From Nectonema munidae (taxonomy: Eukaryota > Nematomorpha > Nectonematoida > Nectonematidae), in the NCBI GenBank assembly GCA_030549495.1, contig JAUIRK010000207.1:434001-498000 (forward strand): a stretch of DNA of 64,000 nucleotides. The letters are read 5' to 3'. How positions within the stretch are numbered: position 1 is the stretch's first letter; each line of letters begins with the position of its first letter. Positions 11,890 to 22,835 of this stretch are shown here, one piece after another. The notes under the pieces are model-generated. The model saw only the letters and a program-made list of their open reading frames with translations. It ran no database searches and was not told the DNA's origin. Position numbers and translations under genes: made by a program.

Positions 11890-12545
11890 AAATAATAACA
11901 TGAAAAATGACTCAATTTGATTTTTGGATCCTGGACGAACAGCTGAATCAATGACTATAATATTTGCAATGAGAACTACAGTAAGAGGAAGAGCTCTATA
12001 GAAAAATTCAGTTTCATCTATATTATAAATGTTTTCTGGAGAATAGCCATCGATAATAGAGGGTATATGCTCTTTTCACTGATAAACGTTGAACTCATTT
12101 TAAACAAAAAAACAATTTACCAAGATTCACACTCCCTCGTTCACCAATGATAACTCAGCAGTGCAACTTATGGTAGCGTTTAAAGTTATTGAACCATCCA
12201 TTTGAGACTTTGAAATACAAGAGTGTTAGCGATTGATTAAGCTTTTTCCTGTAACAATGGCCCATTAACAGGAATATTACGAGATCTTGTAAATGTGTAC
12301 CGACCAAAGTTGTTCCTCTAACTTATGAAAAGGTCGAGAACATAGGTATTTGCATTAACTATTGACGTTGCACTTAACCTTTTCAATTAAACATTTCCTT
12401 TCTTTTAATATTTACACAATTTGAGATTTGCCGCAGTTGAATAGAGCTGCCAACTGTCGTATGCTAATTTTAGAAAATTCGGAAGCCTTAACTAATCTCG
12501 ATCTTTTTCTCTAGTGAAAACTCAACTCGTTGACAAATTTAAGAT
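11890..12545 (-). mobile_element. Decayed Tigger/CENP-B-type transposase
   Basis: Reading the minus strand, successive frames give: an N-terminal HTH (KASEFSKISIRQLAALFNCGKSQIVNI), then a CENP-B-type HTH end (SNGWFNNFKRYHKL followed by GERGS), then the DDE start (ENIYNIDETEFFYRALPLTV). The order and spacing match Tigger/pogo transposases, where WL.RFK.RH and YN.DE.GLF.R.LP are family hallmarks. Frames shift and stops intervene, so it is a fossil. The C-terminal half is missing. Confidence 0.75.
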
Positions 12546-13679
12546 TTCAATGAATTAGACATACTGAATATTTACGTTTTTATGATGGAGAGATTTCTTA
12601 GAAGTTGACAATTTTTCTATAATGACACACAAATTTGCATGAGATGTCCTATTCTATTCAAGAGAGCGCATTGAATTATAATATGACAGCAAGATAGCAA
12701 TATAGACAGACATCCTTTATTTTAGTGATTGATCAAAAATCTGTTTATTCTTGTTTCACTTTTTTCAATGAGAGTAGATTTTAAGATGCAAAATGGGATC
12801 ATAAGTGAGGATGCTCTCTATATAAATATCCCTTTTTCAGCAAAACCAAAGAAAGGAGATGTCAGTTTTTTCAAGCCAGAGTTCTTGCGCAAACATTTGT
12901 AATAGGATTGCATAATGCTATAATATCATGAAGTTGAAAGTGTCCACACTAAAGTTTTTATATTTTCAAAGTCGATCATACGTGTTCACTCTCCTAAGTA
13001 GTGGAGGCGTCCTTAGTTTTATATATTTACGTTACCGTGTAAAAATGAAGGTCGTATAAAAAGAGTCCACACTGGCAACAAATTTCTTTGCGGAGTGAAT
13101 ACGTTACCTCCAACTCATTGATTAATAACAGAATATAATTTTCTTAAGAAAATCGTATAAAATTGGAAAAAGATCCAAAAACGAATAAACTCGATATTTT
13201 TCGTCAGAGTTTTCTGACTTTTGAAATTTTTCTCGAATGAAACTGAACTTTTTCAATTCTTCCCAATGGGGTGCTGAAGTATTTGTATATGTTTATCACA
13301 TTCCATTGTCTGAATTAAAGTTAACATGTTGCTTTTATGTAAACCTATTTTTATTAGCAATGGATATAATGAGAATAAAACTCAAAAAAACATTATTCAT
13401 TTTTATAAAGAAAATAAATTTACCTATACATTTTAATATTTATTTAAAGATCTTTTAAATGAGTGCATAGATTTCAATTTTGATTAAATTGAAAGAATCG
13501 GTATTTTTTAGTTTTATGCCTATACCCATTCTTTAAAATTTAGCCGATTCTCCCTATGCGTCTTAACCGATATATATAGTATATATTTTAGTATTGCGTA
13601 CTCAAATATCATAAATGTTTCATGGTGTCTAACTAGTTTACACATATTTTCATGTTTCTTGCATATTTTTATTTTTTAG
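12546..13679. other. Spacer before the 13.7-kb exon
   Basis: AT-rich. It presumably includes an intron of the gene whose terminal exon starts at 13680, but I could not identify an upstream exon. The frame at 13237-13458 shows no family resemblance. Confidence 0.4.
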
Positions 13680-13936
13680 CTTTCAATACCACACGCAAAG
13701 ACGCTATTTGCTTTGAAGAAATCCTAAAAAATATGGATACTTTGTACTACCAAGCAATTCAAATTAAAGGTACTCCCAACTTTCCTACCTATTTACATAA
13801 CAATGCATTAAAATTGTTTTTAGCTGAGCTTTGCATTGAAAATCTAGAACTAAAGAACCTTTTTTCTGTCAATTTTGATACGAAGGAATCTCTTTCAGTG
13901 GCTTCTAATAATCAAAACATTTCTTCTAATTCTTAA
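13680..13936 (+). CDS. Terminal exon of an unrecognised gene
   Basis: A strong acceptor (long T-rich tract then TTTTTTAG, AG at 13678-13679) opens an 85-residue frame that ends at TAA 13934-13936. The peptide begins FNTTRKDAICFEEILKNMD, contains NNALKLFLAELCIENLELKNLF, probably an amphipathic helix, and ends in a Ser/Asn-rich tail. The frame is less AT-biased than its surroundings, which favours real coding. The exon needs a phase-1 donor upstream, which I cannot find. I do not recognise the family. The stop lies only about 84 bp before the ALG14 start codon. Confidence 0.45.
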
Positions 13937-14019
13937 TCTCTTCTTGCATTTTTTGTAAGAAAGCCTTCTTAATGGCTAAGTCACCCTCAAAATCTAGAAG
14001 ATAATCAAGCGCATTAAAG

Positions 14020-14640
14020 ATGTTTTTTTCGTTAATCGTACTTTGTCTTTTTTGCGTGTTTCTCACTGTGTTTGTCAAAGTCCTGAATCTTCTTTCTTCT
14101 AAGCCATGTGCACCAATCAAAACGCTTATAGTTCTTGGCTCTGGCGGACACACCGCTGAAATGATGAAACTTCTCTCAGGCTTGGACTTGAGTGTATACA
14201 CGCCTCGCATTTACGTACTAGCCACAACGGATAACTTGTCCCTGCAGAAGATCAAATCTTTTGAAGCGGATAAACAAGGCGAATTCACTTTTCGCACAAT
14301 CATGAGGCCTCGCAGTGTGGCACAGTCCTATTTCTCATCTACCTTCACCTTCTTCTTCTCACTCATACACGCTATTCGCCTTTTATCCTTTTCACAGCCG
14401 AAAATCATTATATGCAATGGACCTGGGATATGCGTTCCGATTTGCTTGTCGGCTATCTGTGTCTCCATACTCAGAGCGACGAAAGTTTACATTTTATACG
14501 TGGAAAGCATTTGTCGAGCGCTATCTCTGAGTCTGACTGGTAAAATTTTTTACTATTTCTTCTCAGATTGTTTTCTTGTGCAATGGGAATCTCTGAAGAA
14601 CAAATATCCAAGAAGTGAATACATTGGAAGACTTGTCTAA
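14020..14640 (+). CDS. ALG14: ALG14, UDP-GlcNAc transferase membrane subunit (complete, single exon)
   Basis: ALG14 anchors the catalytic subunit ALG13 to the cytosolic face of the ER. Together they add the second GlcNAc to dolichol-PP-GlcNAc in N-glycan precursor synthesis. The 206-residue frame has the family layout: an N-terminal membrane segment (about residues 3-25), the glycine-rich VLGSGGHTAEMM loop (38-49), YVLATTDNLS (65-74), the IMRPRSVAQSY segment (94-104), ICNGPGICVPIC (131-142), YILYVESICR (157-166) and FLVQWESLKNKYP (185-197), ending YIGRLV. The length is close to other animal orthologues. There is no intron and no disruption. The ATG at 14020 is the first that places the membrane anchor correctly. 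An ATTAAA polyadenylation signal is at 14758. Confidence 0.95.
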   Translation: MFFSLIVLCLFCVFLTVFVKVLNLLSSKPCAPIKTLIVLGSGGHTAEMMKLLSGLDLSVYTPRIYVLATTDNLSLQKIKSFEADKQGEFTFRTIMRPRSVAQSYFSSTFTFFFSLIHAIRLLSFSQPKIIICNGPGICVPICLSAICVSILRATKVYILYVESICRALSLSLTGKIFYYFFSDCFLVQWESLKNKYPRSEYIGRLV

Positions 14641-14757
14641 AATTCTGCCAAAGATATAGTGTGTTCAACATTATTTCATATCTCTACAATGATTTTGCTT
14701 ATACTTGCAATCCATGCATTCCTCTTCCTTTTTTATTACACTTTTTTATAAAAAAAT

Positions 14758-14763
14758 ATTAAA
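14758..14763 (+). promoter_or_regulatory. Candidate polyadenylation signal for ALG14
   Basis: ATTAAA about 118 bp after the ALG14 stop codon, on the coding strand. It is the nearest reasonable match. Confidence 0.4.
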
Positions 14764-15189
14764 TTTTATAATTTTATGAAATTTAGATTGTGCATCTTTT
14801 TAAGGTGATAAGCTTCTGAAAGTAGAGAAGTAATTTAATTTAGGTTTCAGGTTTTGATATGCGAATTGGCTTGTAAGAGGACTTTCACCATTACTTTTTA
14901 CGTTTTAAGGCAAAGTCATTGAATTAATATTAAAAACATATTTTTTTTATTTCTGTTAATTTTATGTAATCAATGCGAATTTGAGCTATAGTTGGTTAGA
15001 GGCAGTAATGTAACCAGGAGTTTGAACAAGACTCACAAATTTTTCAATGGGTAAAATATTTTTATTGCACAAACTATCTAATAAGGTATTCTCTATAATA
15101 TAAAGCTTAAAAAGGCTTATCTGAATGTAAAAAGTCCTATAGCCAGCATAATGAAACTGCTGATTCATTGAAATAGCGTAAATGGCATG
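14764..15189. other. Spacer downstream of ALG14
   Basis: AT-rich. The minus-strand frame at 14986-15168 has no recognised homology. Confidence 0.4.
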
Positions 15190-15480
15190 AATTTATCAAA
15201 CCATGTGATACGAACACATGAAGTATTTGTTCTTGTCCAAAGCACTATTCTAGAGATGAAATAGAAGGAGCGGGAATGTACTCAATCCTAATAGATGAGT
15301 GTAAAAATAGTGTCGGACAATGAATTATTATCAGTTTGTTTTACCTTTGGCTCTATTATATATGAGATTTTGTTCTCCTGCTGAGCTAGAAGGTAGTGAT
15401 GCGATCACAATTGCAAACAACTTCTAGTTGATGAAAATCTGAAGTTATCCGCAGTTATCTTGGATAGGGAGCTGAAAGTG
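15190..15480 (+). mobile_element. hAT-type transposase fragment (DUF4371-like)
   Basis: Plus-strand frames give YSILIDECKNSVGQ, then LLSVCFTFGSIIYEIL, then AELEGSDAITIANN. The order (I-x-x-DE, then a QLS(L/V)C-type strand, then a segment like LEEMDAESIA) fits the start of the catalytic core of hAT/DUF4371 transposases. It is broken across frames. Confidence 0.45.
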
Positions 15481-16500
15481 ATATGGGGAGAGTGTAATGA
15501 GTTATAAGGATGGTGTTTTCATTGGTCTAAAATTCTCTTTTATAATAAATTTTGAAAATTATAAAAAAAAGAATTCTCCCACCCCTTAAGACTTTTTTTT
15601 GAGAACGTTAAGCACTTGAAAATTAATATCCTTGTAAATTGTCTATAAATGGACCCCTTTATAGTGAGCAAATCATGCAATCATATATTTCAATTATAAC
15701 ATACTTCACCGTGCTTGTGTGATCTTGTGCAAACAATATTTCTATAAATATAGAATATTAGATAATTGTCTAGCTTTTAAGTTCTATTTGAAATCTGAAA
15801 AAAATTTATCAGACTCTGCATATTGACTAATTTTTTAGGCAGTGAAGTTGCAGTGTTAACGTTGTAACCTAAGAACAATTCAGCTTGAAAACAGATTTTT
15901 GTTGTGAATTGGAAGAATATTACGCTTTGAATTCATGCCTAGCTTATTTCAGTTCTCAAACTTCGTAATATTATATTTATTTTATATACGTGCTTTATCC
16001 ATACATTTTGCATTTATTTGCTAAAATTATATCTCTTGACTTCATGACTTTTCATAAAATTGCTAGCTCCATCTTTTGATACCATTTTAATGGTAGCTGA
16101 ATGGCCCTTTCTCAAAAACTATCAATCAAATGTATATTTTTTCAACTAAATTTTCATATGACTGTTTAAAATCTATAACCTTTAACTTAGATACAGTCTG
16201 GAAAATTTAAAGTCATAAATAGAAACAAAACTTATATTAGACTTGGTGTCTAGTACATTATTATACTTTTGAAAATAAGGCGTATTTATGTTTGTATTTG
16301 AAAAATTTACCAAAAGAATTTGAAAAAAAACAAATAATACTTCTCTATAATTTCATGTAAAATTGACCTTGCTCGTTGAGGCTTGAAATCACAAAGGCTA
16401 TGCTATTATATGTATACAAATAAAAAATAGAATAACTTCTATTCTTTTGTTTTAAAAAGAATAAAAATAGTAATCATAATACTCTGACTTATGGAAAATG
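15481..16500. other. AT-rich gap between two hAT pieces
   Basis: No coding signal seen. It may be the decayed middle of one hAT element running from 15.2 to 16.65 kb, but nothing here proves it. Confidence 0.3.
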
Positions 16501-16509
16501 ATCCATGAT

Positions 16510-16645
16510 GACAAATTGGTCATTCCAGCATGGTTTTCTGTTGAGCGTTTGTTCAGTATTGCTGGTAAAGTCTTTAGACCAGATATCTTTCAATTATATA
16601 ATGTCACATTTGAAATTAGATGTAACACTAGCAGTAGCATAATCT
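16510..16645 (+). mobile_element. hAT transposase C-terminal dimerisation fragment
   Basis: The plus strand reads LVIPAWFSVERLFSIAGKVFRPDIF. The segment SVER(L/V)FS.AG.V..P.R is the signature of the hAT dimerisation domain. Same orientation as the fragment at 15.2-15.5 kb. Confidence 0.6.
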
Positions 16646-16679
16646 ATGAGAAGTAATGAAATCAGAATAAAATTGAAAT

Positions 16680-17370
16680 ACGATTCAAAGAGGGACCTTC
16701 ATCCTCTGGCTTATCTTTGTATGCTTCTTCCTAACTGCCAGACTTAGTCAACTCCTCTAAGTCCTCGACTGTCAAGGCTTCACCTGCTGAGTCGATAAGG
16801 CTCTTTATATCCTCCTTGTTGCTGTCGTCAAAGCCTTCTCCACCGAAATGCGTTGCCACGATAACAGCTCTATTATTAAATGGCTGAGTGCTGATTCTTA
16901 TGGAGAAAAGCCCTCGTAGTCATTCACAACGCCTGGCGATCGAATCTTCCAAGCTCCAATTAGGATGTGTTTCTTCAGTGACCTGACATTTGGAATGGAA
17001 TTACGGACATATAGAGCTTTAAAGGCCCGGATGACACCTTGGAACACCGGCTGGATGAGAGAGGTGGTGTTCTGAGGTATGAACTCAAGCCGCATTCTTT
17101 ATAATCCAAATTCACACGATGGCCACAAGCATTATGAATAAGCAGAAACACCTAAAACTCCATATAAATGTCAGATACTCCTTGACTTGGGGACGAAGCT
17201 TTGCGTGAACCAATTTTGTGTAAATGTCTTCGTGATCCATGCCTTCTTGTTGTGCATTCAGAAGAGTGCAAGGTATTCGTGTTCTTAAAGGCCCTGGTTT
17301 TACTACTTCTCTTATAATGAAACATGGCTTTAACCCTATTAGTGCAGGGCAAAATTTGTCCGCTCAAGTG
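16680..17370 (-). mobile_element. Decayed Tigger transposase, DDE to C-terminus
   Basis: Minus-strand pieces follow family order. AMFHYKRSSKTRAFKN matches the segment usually seen as (I/V)G.(A/S)KNPRALKN. Then come LLIHNACGHRVNLD (catalytic D..P.H region), FIPQNTTSLIQPVFQGVIRAFKALYVR (the FLPPNTTS..QP.DQGVI motif, with the Asp replaced by Phe) and a C-terminus HFGGEGFDDSNKEDIKSLIDSAGEALTVEDLEEL. It carries frame changes and stops, so it is inactive. The C-rich codon use differs from the AT-rich surroundings. Confidence 0.85.
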
Positions 17371-17439
17371 CTGGGCAGGGGGCGTAAAGTGCCCCCTCTA
17401 TTTTTCTCAAATATTAATAAGTTTTTATAAATATTTTTA

Positions 17440-18600
17440 ATGTTATATATATATTTCAACTATGCTGAATTCAGTGGTGATGTCCATTTTTTTCAAAATC
17501 AATCAAACCTGTCAAAAATTGATTTATATTTGACAGCTCATCTCAAAAAGGAACTTTTTATTTGAATAATTATATAAAGTTTTTTACACATGTTTACCCA
17601 TTTTCAAATATGCTGAATTCAGTGGTGATATTTATTTTTTTATGAAAAACAATCAAACCTGTCAAAAAATTGATCTAAATGTGACACAAAAAGGAACTTT
17701 TTATCTAAATAATTATATAAAGTTTTTTACACATGTATACCCATTTTCAAATATGCTGAATTAAGTGGTGATATTCATTTTTTTATGAAAATCAATCAAA
17801 CTGTCAAAAATTGATCTAAATGTGACAGATCTCAAAAAGAAGCTTTTTATCTAAATAATTATATAATGTTTTTACACATATATACCCATTTTCAAGCATG
17901 CTGAATTCAGTGGTGATAATCATTTTTATGAAAATCATTCAAACCTGTCAAAAAGTGATTTACATATGACAGCTCATCTCAAAAAAGAAACTTTTTATCT
18001 AAATAATTATACAATGTTTTTTACACACCCATTTTCAAGCATGCTGAATTCAGCTGTGATATTCATTTTTTTTAATAAAAATCAATTAAAGTTATCAAAG
18101 CATTGATTTATATATAACAGCTCATCTTAAAAAGAAACTTATTATCTAAGTAATAATATAAAGTTTTTTACATATATATACCCATTTTTAAGCATGCATA
18201 ATTCAGTGGTGATATTCATTTTTTATGAAAATCAATCAAAACTGTCAAAACATTGATTTATCCCAAAAAGAAAGGATCAGGCACGGTTTTTTGAATTAGA
18301 GAATTACGTTTAATAGAAAATATAGAGAGATGATGACGTTTAACGTGTATGGCATTTTAGACACATATACCCATTTTCAAGTAGGCTGTGTTTACTGGTT
18401 ATATTCCTTTTTTATTATAAAAATTAGTCAAACCTGATAAAATAATTTAAATATGACAGCCCATGTCAAAATTAAAATGTTTATTCTTATAAAAAGTTTT
18501 TTATACATTTCAAGTATGTAGAATTTAATGGTGATGTTCTTTTTTTTATGAAATTAATAAAACCTGTCAAAAAAATCGATTAAACCTGTAAATCAATGTC
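17440..18600. repeat. Tandem array A, about eight units of ~145 bp
   Basis: A landmark (TATGCTGAATTCAGTGGTGAT or close variant) recurs at 17461, 17609, 17752, 17897, 18040, 18193, 18382 and 18515. Spacings are 148, 143, 145, 143, 153, 189 and 133. Each unit also carries CAATCAAACCTGTCAAAA, a TGACAGCTCATCTCAAAAAG-type segment and ACACATATACCCATTTTCAA. The last two or three units are the most diverged. There is no coding potential. Confidence 0.9.
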
Positions 18601-18784
18601 AAATATATAAACATAAAAATAACTTCTACTTGCAGTATTTCTCTGGTAATTATTTTCCTAATTTATTTAATAAACCAACTTTAGGTGTTTCACTCAAAAT
18701 ATTTCATTCTACAGTATGTAACTCGATAGGACCTCCATCTTTTTGGCTACAAATTCGTTATCGGCTCGTAGTCTCTACGTCATA

Positions 18785-19063
18785 TTATAATTTACAGTAT
18801 GTAATTTTGTTATTCATTCTATGATGATCCTTTCTTGGTAGCTCTTTTTTCATTAGAAATTTATATTCTTCAATGTGTGCGCGAAAATTTTTTATAATGA
18901 TAAAATTACTTTTTTCCTCTCTCAAAGCATTCTGATTAGAGAATCTTCTTGATGATCTTAGACTTTTTTTTATCAGTATCGTGTATCTTATTATCAGGCC
19001 TGCATATTTGTCAACCAATCTCATTTCAAAGGTTTTTTCTGATGAATCATTCGTGATGTTCAT
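18785..19063 (-). other. 92-residue open frame between the two arrays, unrecognised
   Basis: A continuous minus-strand frame beginning MNITNDSSEKTFEMRLVD, rich in Lys, Arg and Ile. No domain is recognised and no splice context is convincing. It is included only because it is the longest frame between the arrays. It is probably chance. Confidence 0.12.
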
Positions 19064-19639
19064 TGTTCAATTACAAAAAGTTGTCCACGTTCTTCATTTA
19101 AAAAAATTATCTCTTTGACGCAAAAGGAAAAATATGGACAAATTCAATTTAAATTAAAAATATCTTGATAGTGACTAAATTCTCACATATTGGCATCTGT
19201 GCCATTTTTGATAAATTTGACCTATTCTAAATTTTCAGATTTCCTACCCATCTTAGGTAAATGTTAATTGTAATCCTAGATGATAAGCTATATATTTAAA
19301 TATTTTTCATTTGTAAAAGAAGAACTTCTTTTTCACAGTTATAATCTTTTTTGAAGCATCTAATATTATATAATTAAACCACTTCCTAGTTCATTAGAAC
19401 ATGGTAGATCTTCCATTTAGTCAAGATACATATTTTTCTAAATTATTTGTTTTGATCACATGTTCTTTTTTCAATTAGTTTTCAACTTGGTTCCTTCTCT
19501 CATACAAATTTTCAAAAGATTTTATGATATGTTTTGTTTTTTTTAATAAATATTTCATACTCAAGATGATTGTAGAAAGTATTATAAGCCAAAAAATACA
19601 AAAAAAATATATATACCTAATATGCAGCCATTTTTTGAA

Positions 19640-20840
19640 TTTTTTTAGAGAACTGATTTTCAGGCATACATTACTAATTTGAGATATTTTTAACCGTATT
19701 ATCCAAAATCCAGTACAGAAATAAAATATGCATAGTCGATTTGGTATAAAATAGATATTTTATTTTTTTGAAGACAGTATCTAGAAGTAAACCGCAAATC
19801 TAATTGAAGTTTTCAGATATTTTAATACCATAAATGCCAAACCTGAGTCCAAAAATGAAACAAGCATCTTCCATTTGGCATAAAAAGAGATATTTTATTA
19901 AAATTTCAAAAATATTTCTGTAGACATTAGACGTTAATCGAACATTTGATTGACACTTTCAGACATTTAAAATCTCTAAATGTAAAAAATGATTTAAGAA
20001 ATAAAAATTATCATGGTCGAATTGGTATAAAAACATATATTTCATGTAAAATTAGAGAGAATATTTTGGGATATAGTTTTCAGACATAAACCGCAAATTT
20101 GATTGACACTAGCAGTAAAACCTCTAAATGCGAAAACTGTGTCCAAAAATGAAATCATCATGATATATTTGCTATAAAAACATATATTTCATGTAAAATT
20201 TGAATCAATATTTTTGAAACTTTGAACTAAACGCAAATTTGATTGATACTTATAGGTTTTTCAAATTCAAACTGCAAAAATTGAGTCCATAAATGAAACT
20301 AACATGGTTGATTTGGTATAAAAACATATATTTAAATGAATGTTTTTGGAGAAAATTTTTTAGAAGTAAACCGCAAATTTAATTAACACTTATAGGTATT
20401 TTCACATCCTAAACGTAAAAAATGAGTCCAGAAATGAAACCAGCATGGCCGATTTAGTATAACACATATATTTCATTGTAAAATTTGAATGAATGTTTTT
20501 GGAGATACTTTTTAGAAGTAAACCGCAAATTTGATGAACACTTATAGGTATTTTTAAATCCTAAACATAAAAAATGAAACCAGCATAGCCGATTTAGTAT
20601 AACACATATATTTTATGTAAAATGTGAAGGAATGTTTTTGGAGACAATTTTCAGAAGTAAACCGCAAATTTGATTAACACTTATAGGTATTTTCAAATCA
20701 TAAATGAAAAAAAGGAGTCCAAAAATGAAAACAGCATGACCGATTTAGTATAAAAACATATATTTTATGTAAAATTTAAAGGTATATTTTATTAGATATA
20801 TTTTTGATCAAACAAAATTTTGATTGACATTTTCTAAAAA
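19640..20840. repeat. Tandem array B, about eight units of ~135-155 bp
   Basis: The landmark AAACCGCAAATTTGATTGACAC or a variant recurs near 19788, 19937, 20088, 20231, 20367, 20520, 20659 and 20811. Shared parts include GTCCAAAAATGAAA, (A/C)ATGGCCGATTTAGTATAA and ACATATATTTCATGTAAAATTTGAA. The units differ from those of array A in sequence but have nearly the same period. Noncoding. Confidence 0.9.
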
Positions 20841-21234
20841 GTAGCCATGATTATTGAAAAAATTAAATATATAAAGTGTTATGCGTTCCAAACTGTATAT
20901 AATTATAAATTTTCAGGGTATTATATAATATAGATCCTAAGTTATAAGGTTAAGTACAGATAATGTCAAAATTTTGCTGAAAAATTTTGATTTTGATTGA
21001 TAGTTTTGGACATGAAGGGGTCATTCAACTACCATGAAATGCACACATTATTTAATATTAATTAAATGTTACATTCAAATATTACATAATTCCTCCTATC
21101 AGTTTTTAAAAAATTTCTATTCTTGAAAATGAAATTCGGATCTTCTCTTCATGGAAAATATTTTTTCTCTTTTGATGGTTGGACAAATAAAAAATTATGG
21201 GATATAATGTTAAATTTATCATGTATTTTTTTAT

Positions 21235-21410
21235 ATTAGTTGGATAGTTGGTTGGTTGGTTGGAGATATCAAAGCTATTTCAGCCGTTCTTAGGATATAT
21301 GCTTGCTTTATGCTTAGGATGGTTAATCACAATTTTTGTGAAATTGTTTTTAGAGTTGGGAGCCTTGGGGATCGAACCCCTGACCTTCAACTGTTAAGCT
21401 AAGAGGTACA
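21235..21410 (-). mobile_element. tRNA-derived SINE-like element
   Basis: The reverse complement has an A-box-like TTAGCTTAACAGTTGAAGG and a perfect B-box GGGGTTCGATCCCC (about 21369-21382), followed by a non-tRNA tail that ends in a GGTT/CCAA simple repeat. No acceptor stem is formed, so it is not a functional tRNA. It is a different family from the 9.7-kb and 29.9-kb SINEs. Confidence 0.5.
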
Positions 21411-21489
21411 ATTAGTTGGCTAGTAATAAAATTCTTAATGAAAAACAACAAATTATTAACATAATTATTGAAAAATAGAAACTATATAT

Positions 21490-21660
21490 ACTCACTAAAA
21501 CATGTGGAAAGGAGACAAAAGCTTTGTGAAAATCAAGGTAAATCACATCAATCGTATCTTTCAGCTCAAGTAGATGAACCAAATCATTTTGAAACTCTAA
21601 TAGGTTCGTTATAGTAGATTTACCATTCATAAATCCAAGCTGATCACATCCCTCAACCAG
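21490..21660 (-). mobile_element. LINE reverse-transcriptase fragment (Jockey/CR1-like)
   Basis: The minus strand reads LGFMNGKSTITNLLEFQNDL, then DTIDVIYLDFHKAFVSFPHVL. This is the (F)R.G.ST..NLLEF...V........DVIYLDF.KAFD.VPH.L block of LINE reverse transcriptases, with the second D of the KAFD motif changed to V. Only this block survives. Confidence 0.8.
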
Positions 21661-22440
21661 AACCTCCCATTCTTGACATATACCTTTTTTCTAAACTCAC
21701 CTATTTACCAAATTACTTTGAAATACACCTCTACTTATGCCCATGTCACTCAAATATTCTAGAAAATGTAATTTAGCTAAAAAAAGTACCTACAAATACC
21801 CCTTACACCCTGGCTACCTCATTTCCCCTAGAAACCTATACCCCTTTACTTAGATCTAACACTCAATACCTTAGACAAACACTGATCCAATCCTCACCCT
21901 CCATTTTCTTTCAACCTATAAACAATCCAAATCGAATTCTCGACTTTTGGTCAAAAATGAAATTCTTCCCATAACGACCGCTAGTCAGATGGCTAACGGG
22001 ACAATGCCCCTCCAACTCCTATTTCTACCGCATCAAAAATCACCAAGCAATCTTTGTAGATTCAACTGCAACCAACACGAAACATCTCATGATCTTGTAC
22101 TTTCCTGCTGCCACTACAACCATGCAAGAACTTCACTATACTTCAAAACTCTCAATCGCCCACTATCTAATTTCTAAGAACTACTTTCATATCCGAACCT
22201 CTTGAATGCCCTAAACTCTCTCATTATTTTCATAGAGTTAAACTTGCAATCTCCGAACCCAGAGACTTATCACACCACATCAACTCACTTAAAAAAAACA
22301 ATAAAAAGAATATCTACAAAAATAACTACACTATTTTCTTTACCTATATTCTTAAACACATACCTATTACTTTCGCTCAATCAATCATATTGTTAATATA
22401 TTGAAATACATAAATAAATAAATGATTTATATAATTTGTT
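21661..22440 (+). mobile_element. LINE 3' fragment (RNase H-end/zinc-knuckle type), C-rich
   Basis: Plus-strand frames contain RLLTGQ-like and NSYFYRIK, then SPSNLCRFNCNQHETSHDLVLSCCHYNHARTSL. This is the layout at the end of many LINE ORF2 proteins (L.TGH...YL.R......C..C....ET..H.L..C..Y...R). It runs into a short tail with (AAAT)-type repeats near 22406-22425. It has frameshifts. The block is much richer in C than its flanks, as expected of a foreign insertion. Confidence 0.7.
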
Positions 22441-22649
22441 TTGAAATTAAAAAGTTAAACTAAAAAATTTGATGACTCAAAAAATAAATTTATTCACTGC
22501 CATTTAAATTTAGGTTTAGAGATGTTTCAAATGCTTAACATCTGACTAAAAAAATCTGCATTTATTTTTATACATTTAAATGGAAAAAATGGAGAAAAAT
22601 TATCGACAAATATAAACCACTGAAAAATATTTAATTTATGAATATTACT

Positions 22650-22835
22650 TCAGCATTCAGGATTTGGTAATACACCATCCAAAAAGGCTTGAAGTAATCA
22701 AATTTATTCTGAAGTGACTAGTTTCTTTAGTAACTATTTTGTTCGTCACGCTTACTGTAAACTCCATTGTTACATTCCCCAATCCACAATTATTCTCATA
22801 ATTTGAATCTTCATATAATTTGTTTTGGACATTTT
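22650..22835. repeat. Shortened relative of the 24.4-25.3 kb piggyBac-type derivative
   Basis: Shares AATACACCATCCAAAAAGGC, TTTCTTTAGTAACT, CGTCAC(A/G)CTTACT and TCTTCATATAATT with 24748-25130 in the same order. It lacks about 200 bp between TAAACTCCATTG and the ACAATTATTCTCATAATTTG segment, so it is an independently deleted copy. Confidence 0.65.

Noticed and set aside
13926-14210. 94-residue minus-strand frame antisense to ALG14, with a protein-like tail (NIFNALDYLLDFEGDLAIKKAF)
   Set aside because: Most of it is the antisense of the conserved ALG14 coding region. The tail looks helical, but there is no splice acceptor in a sensible place and it overlaps the end of the 13680-13936 exon. 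Kept only as a note.
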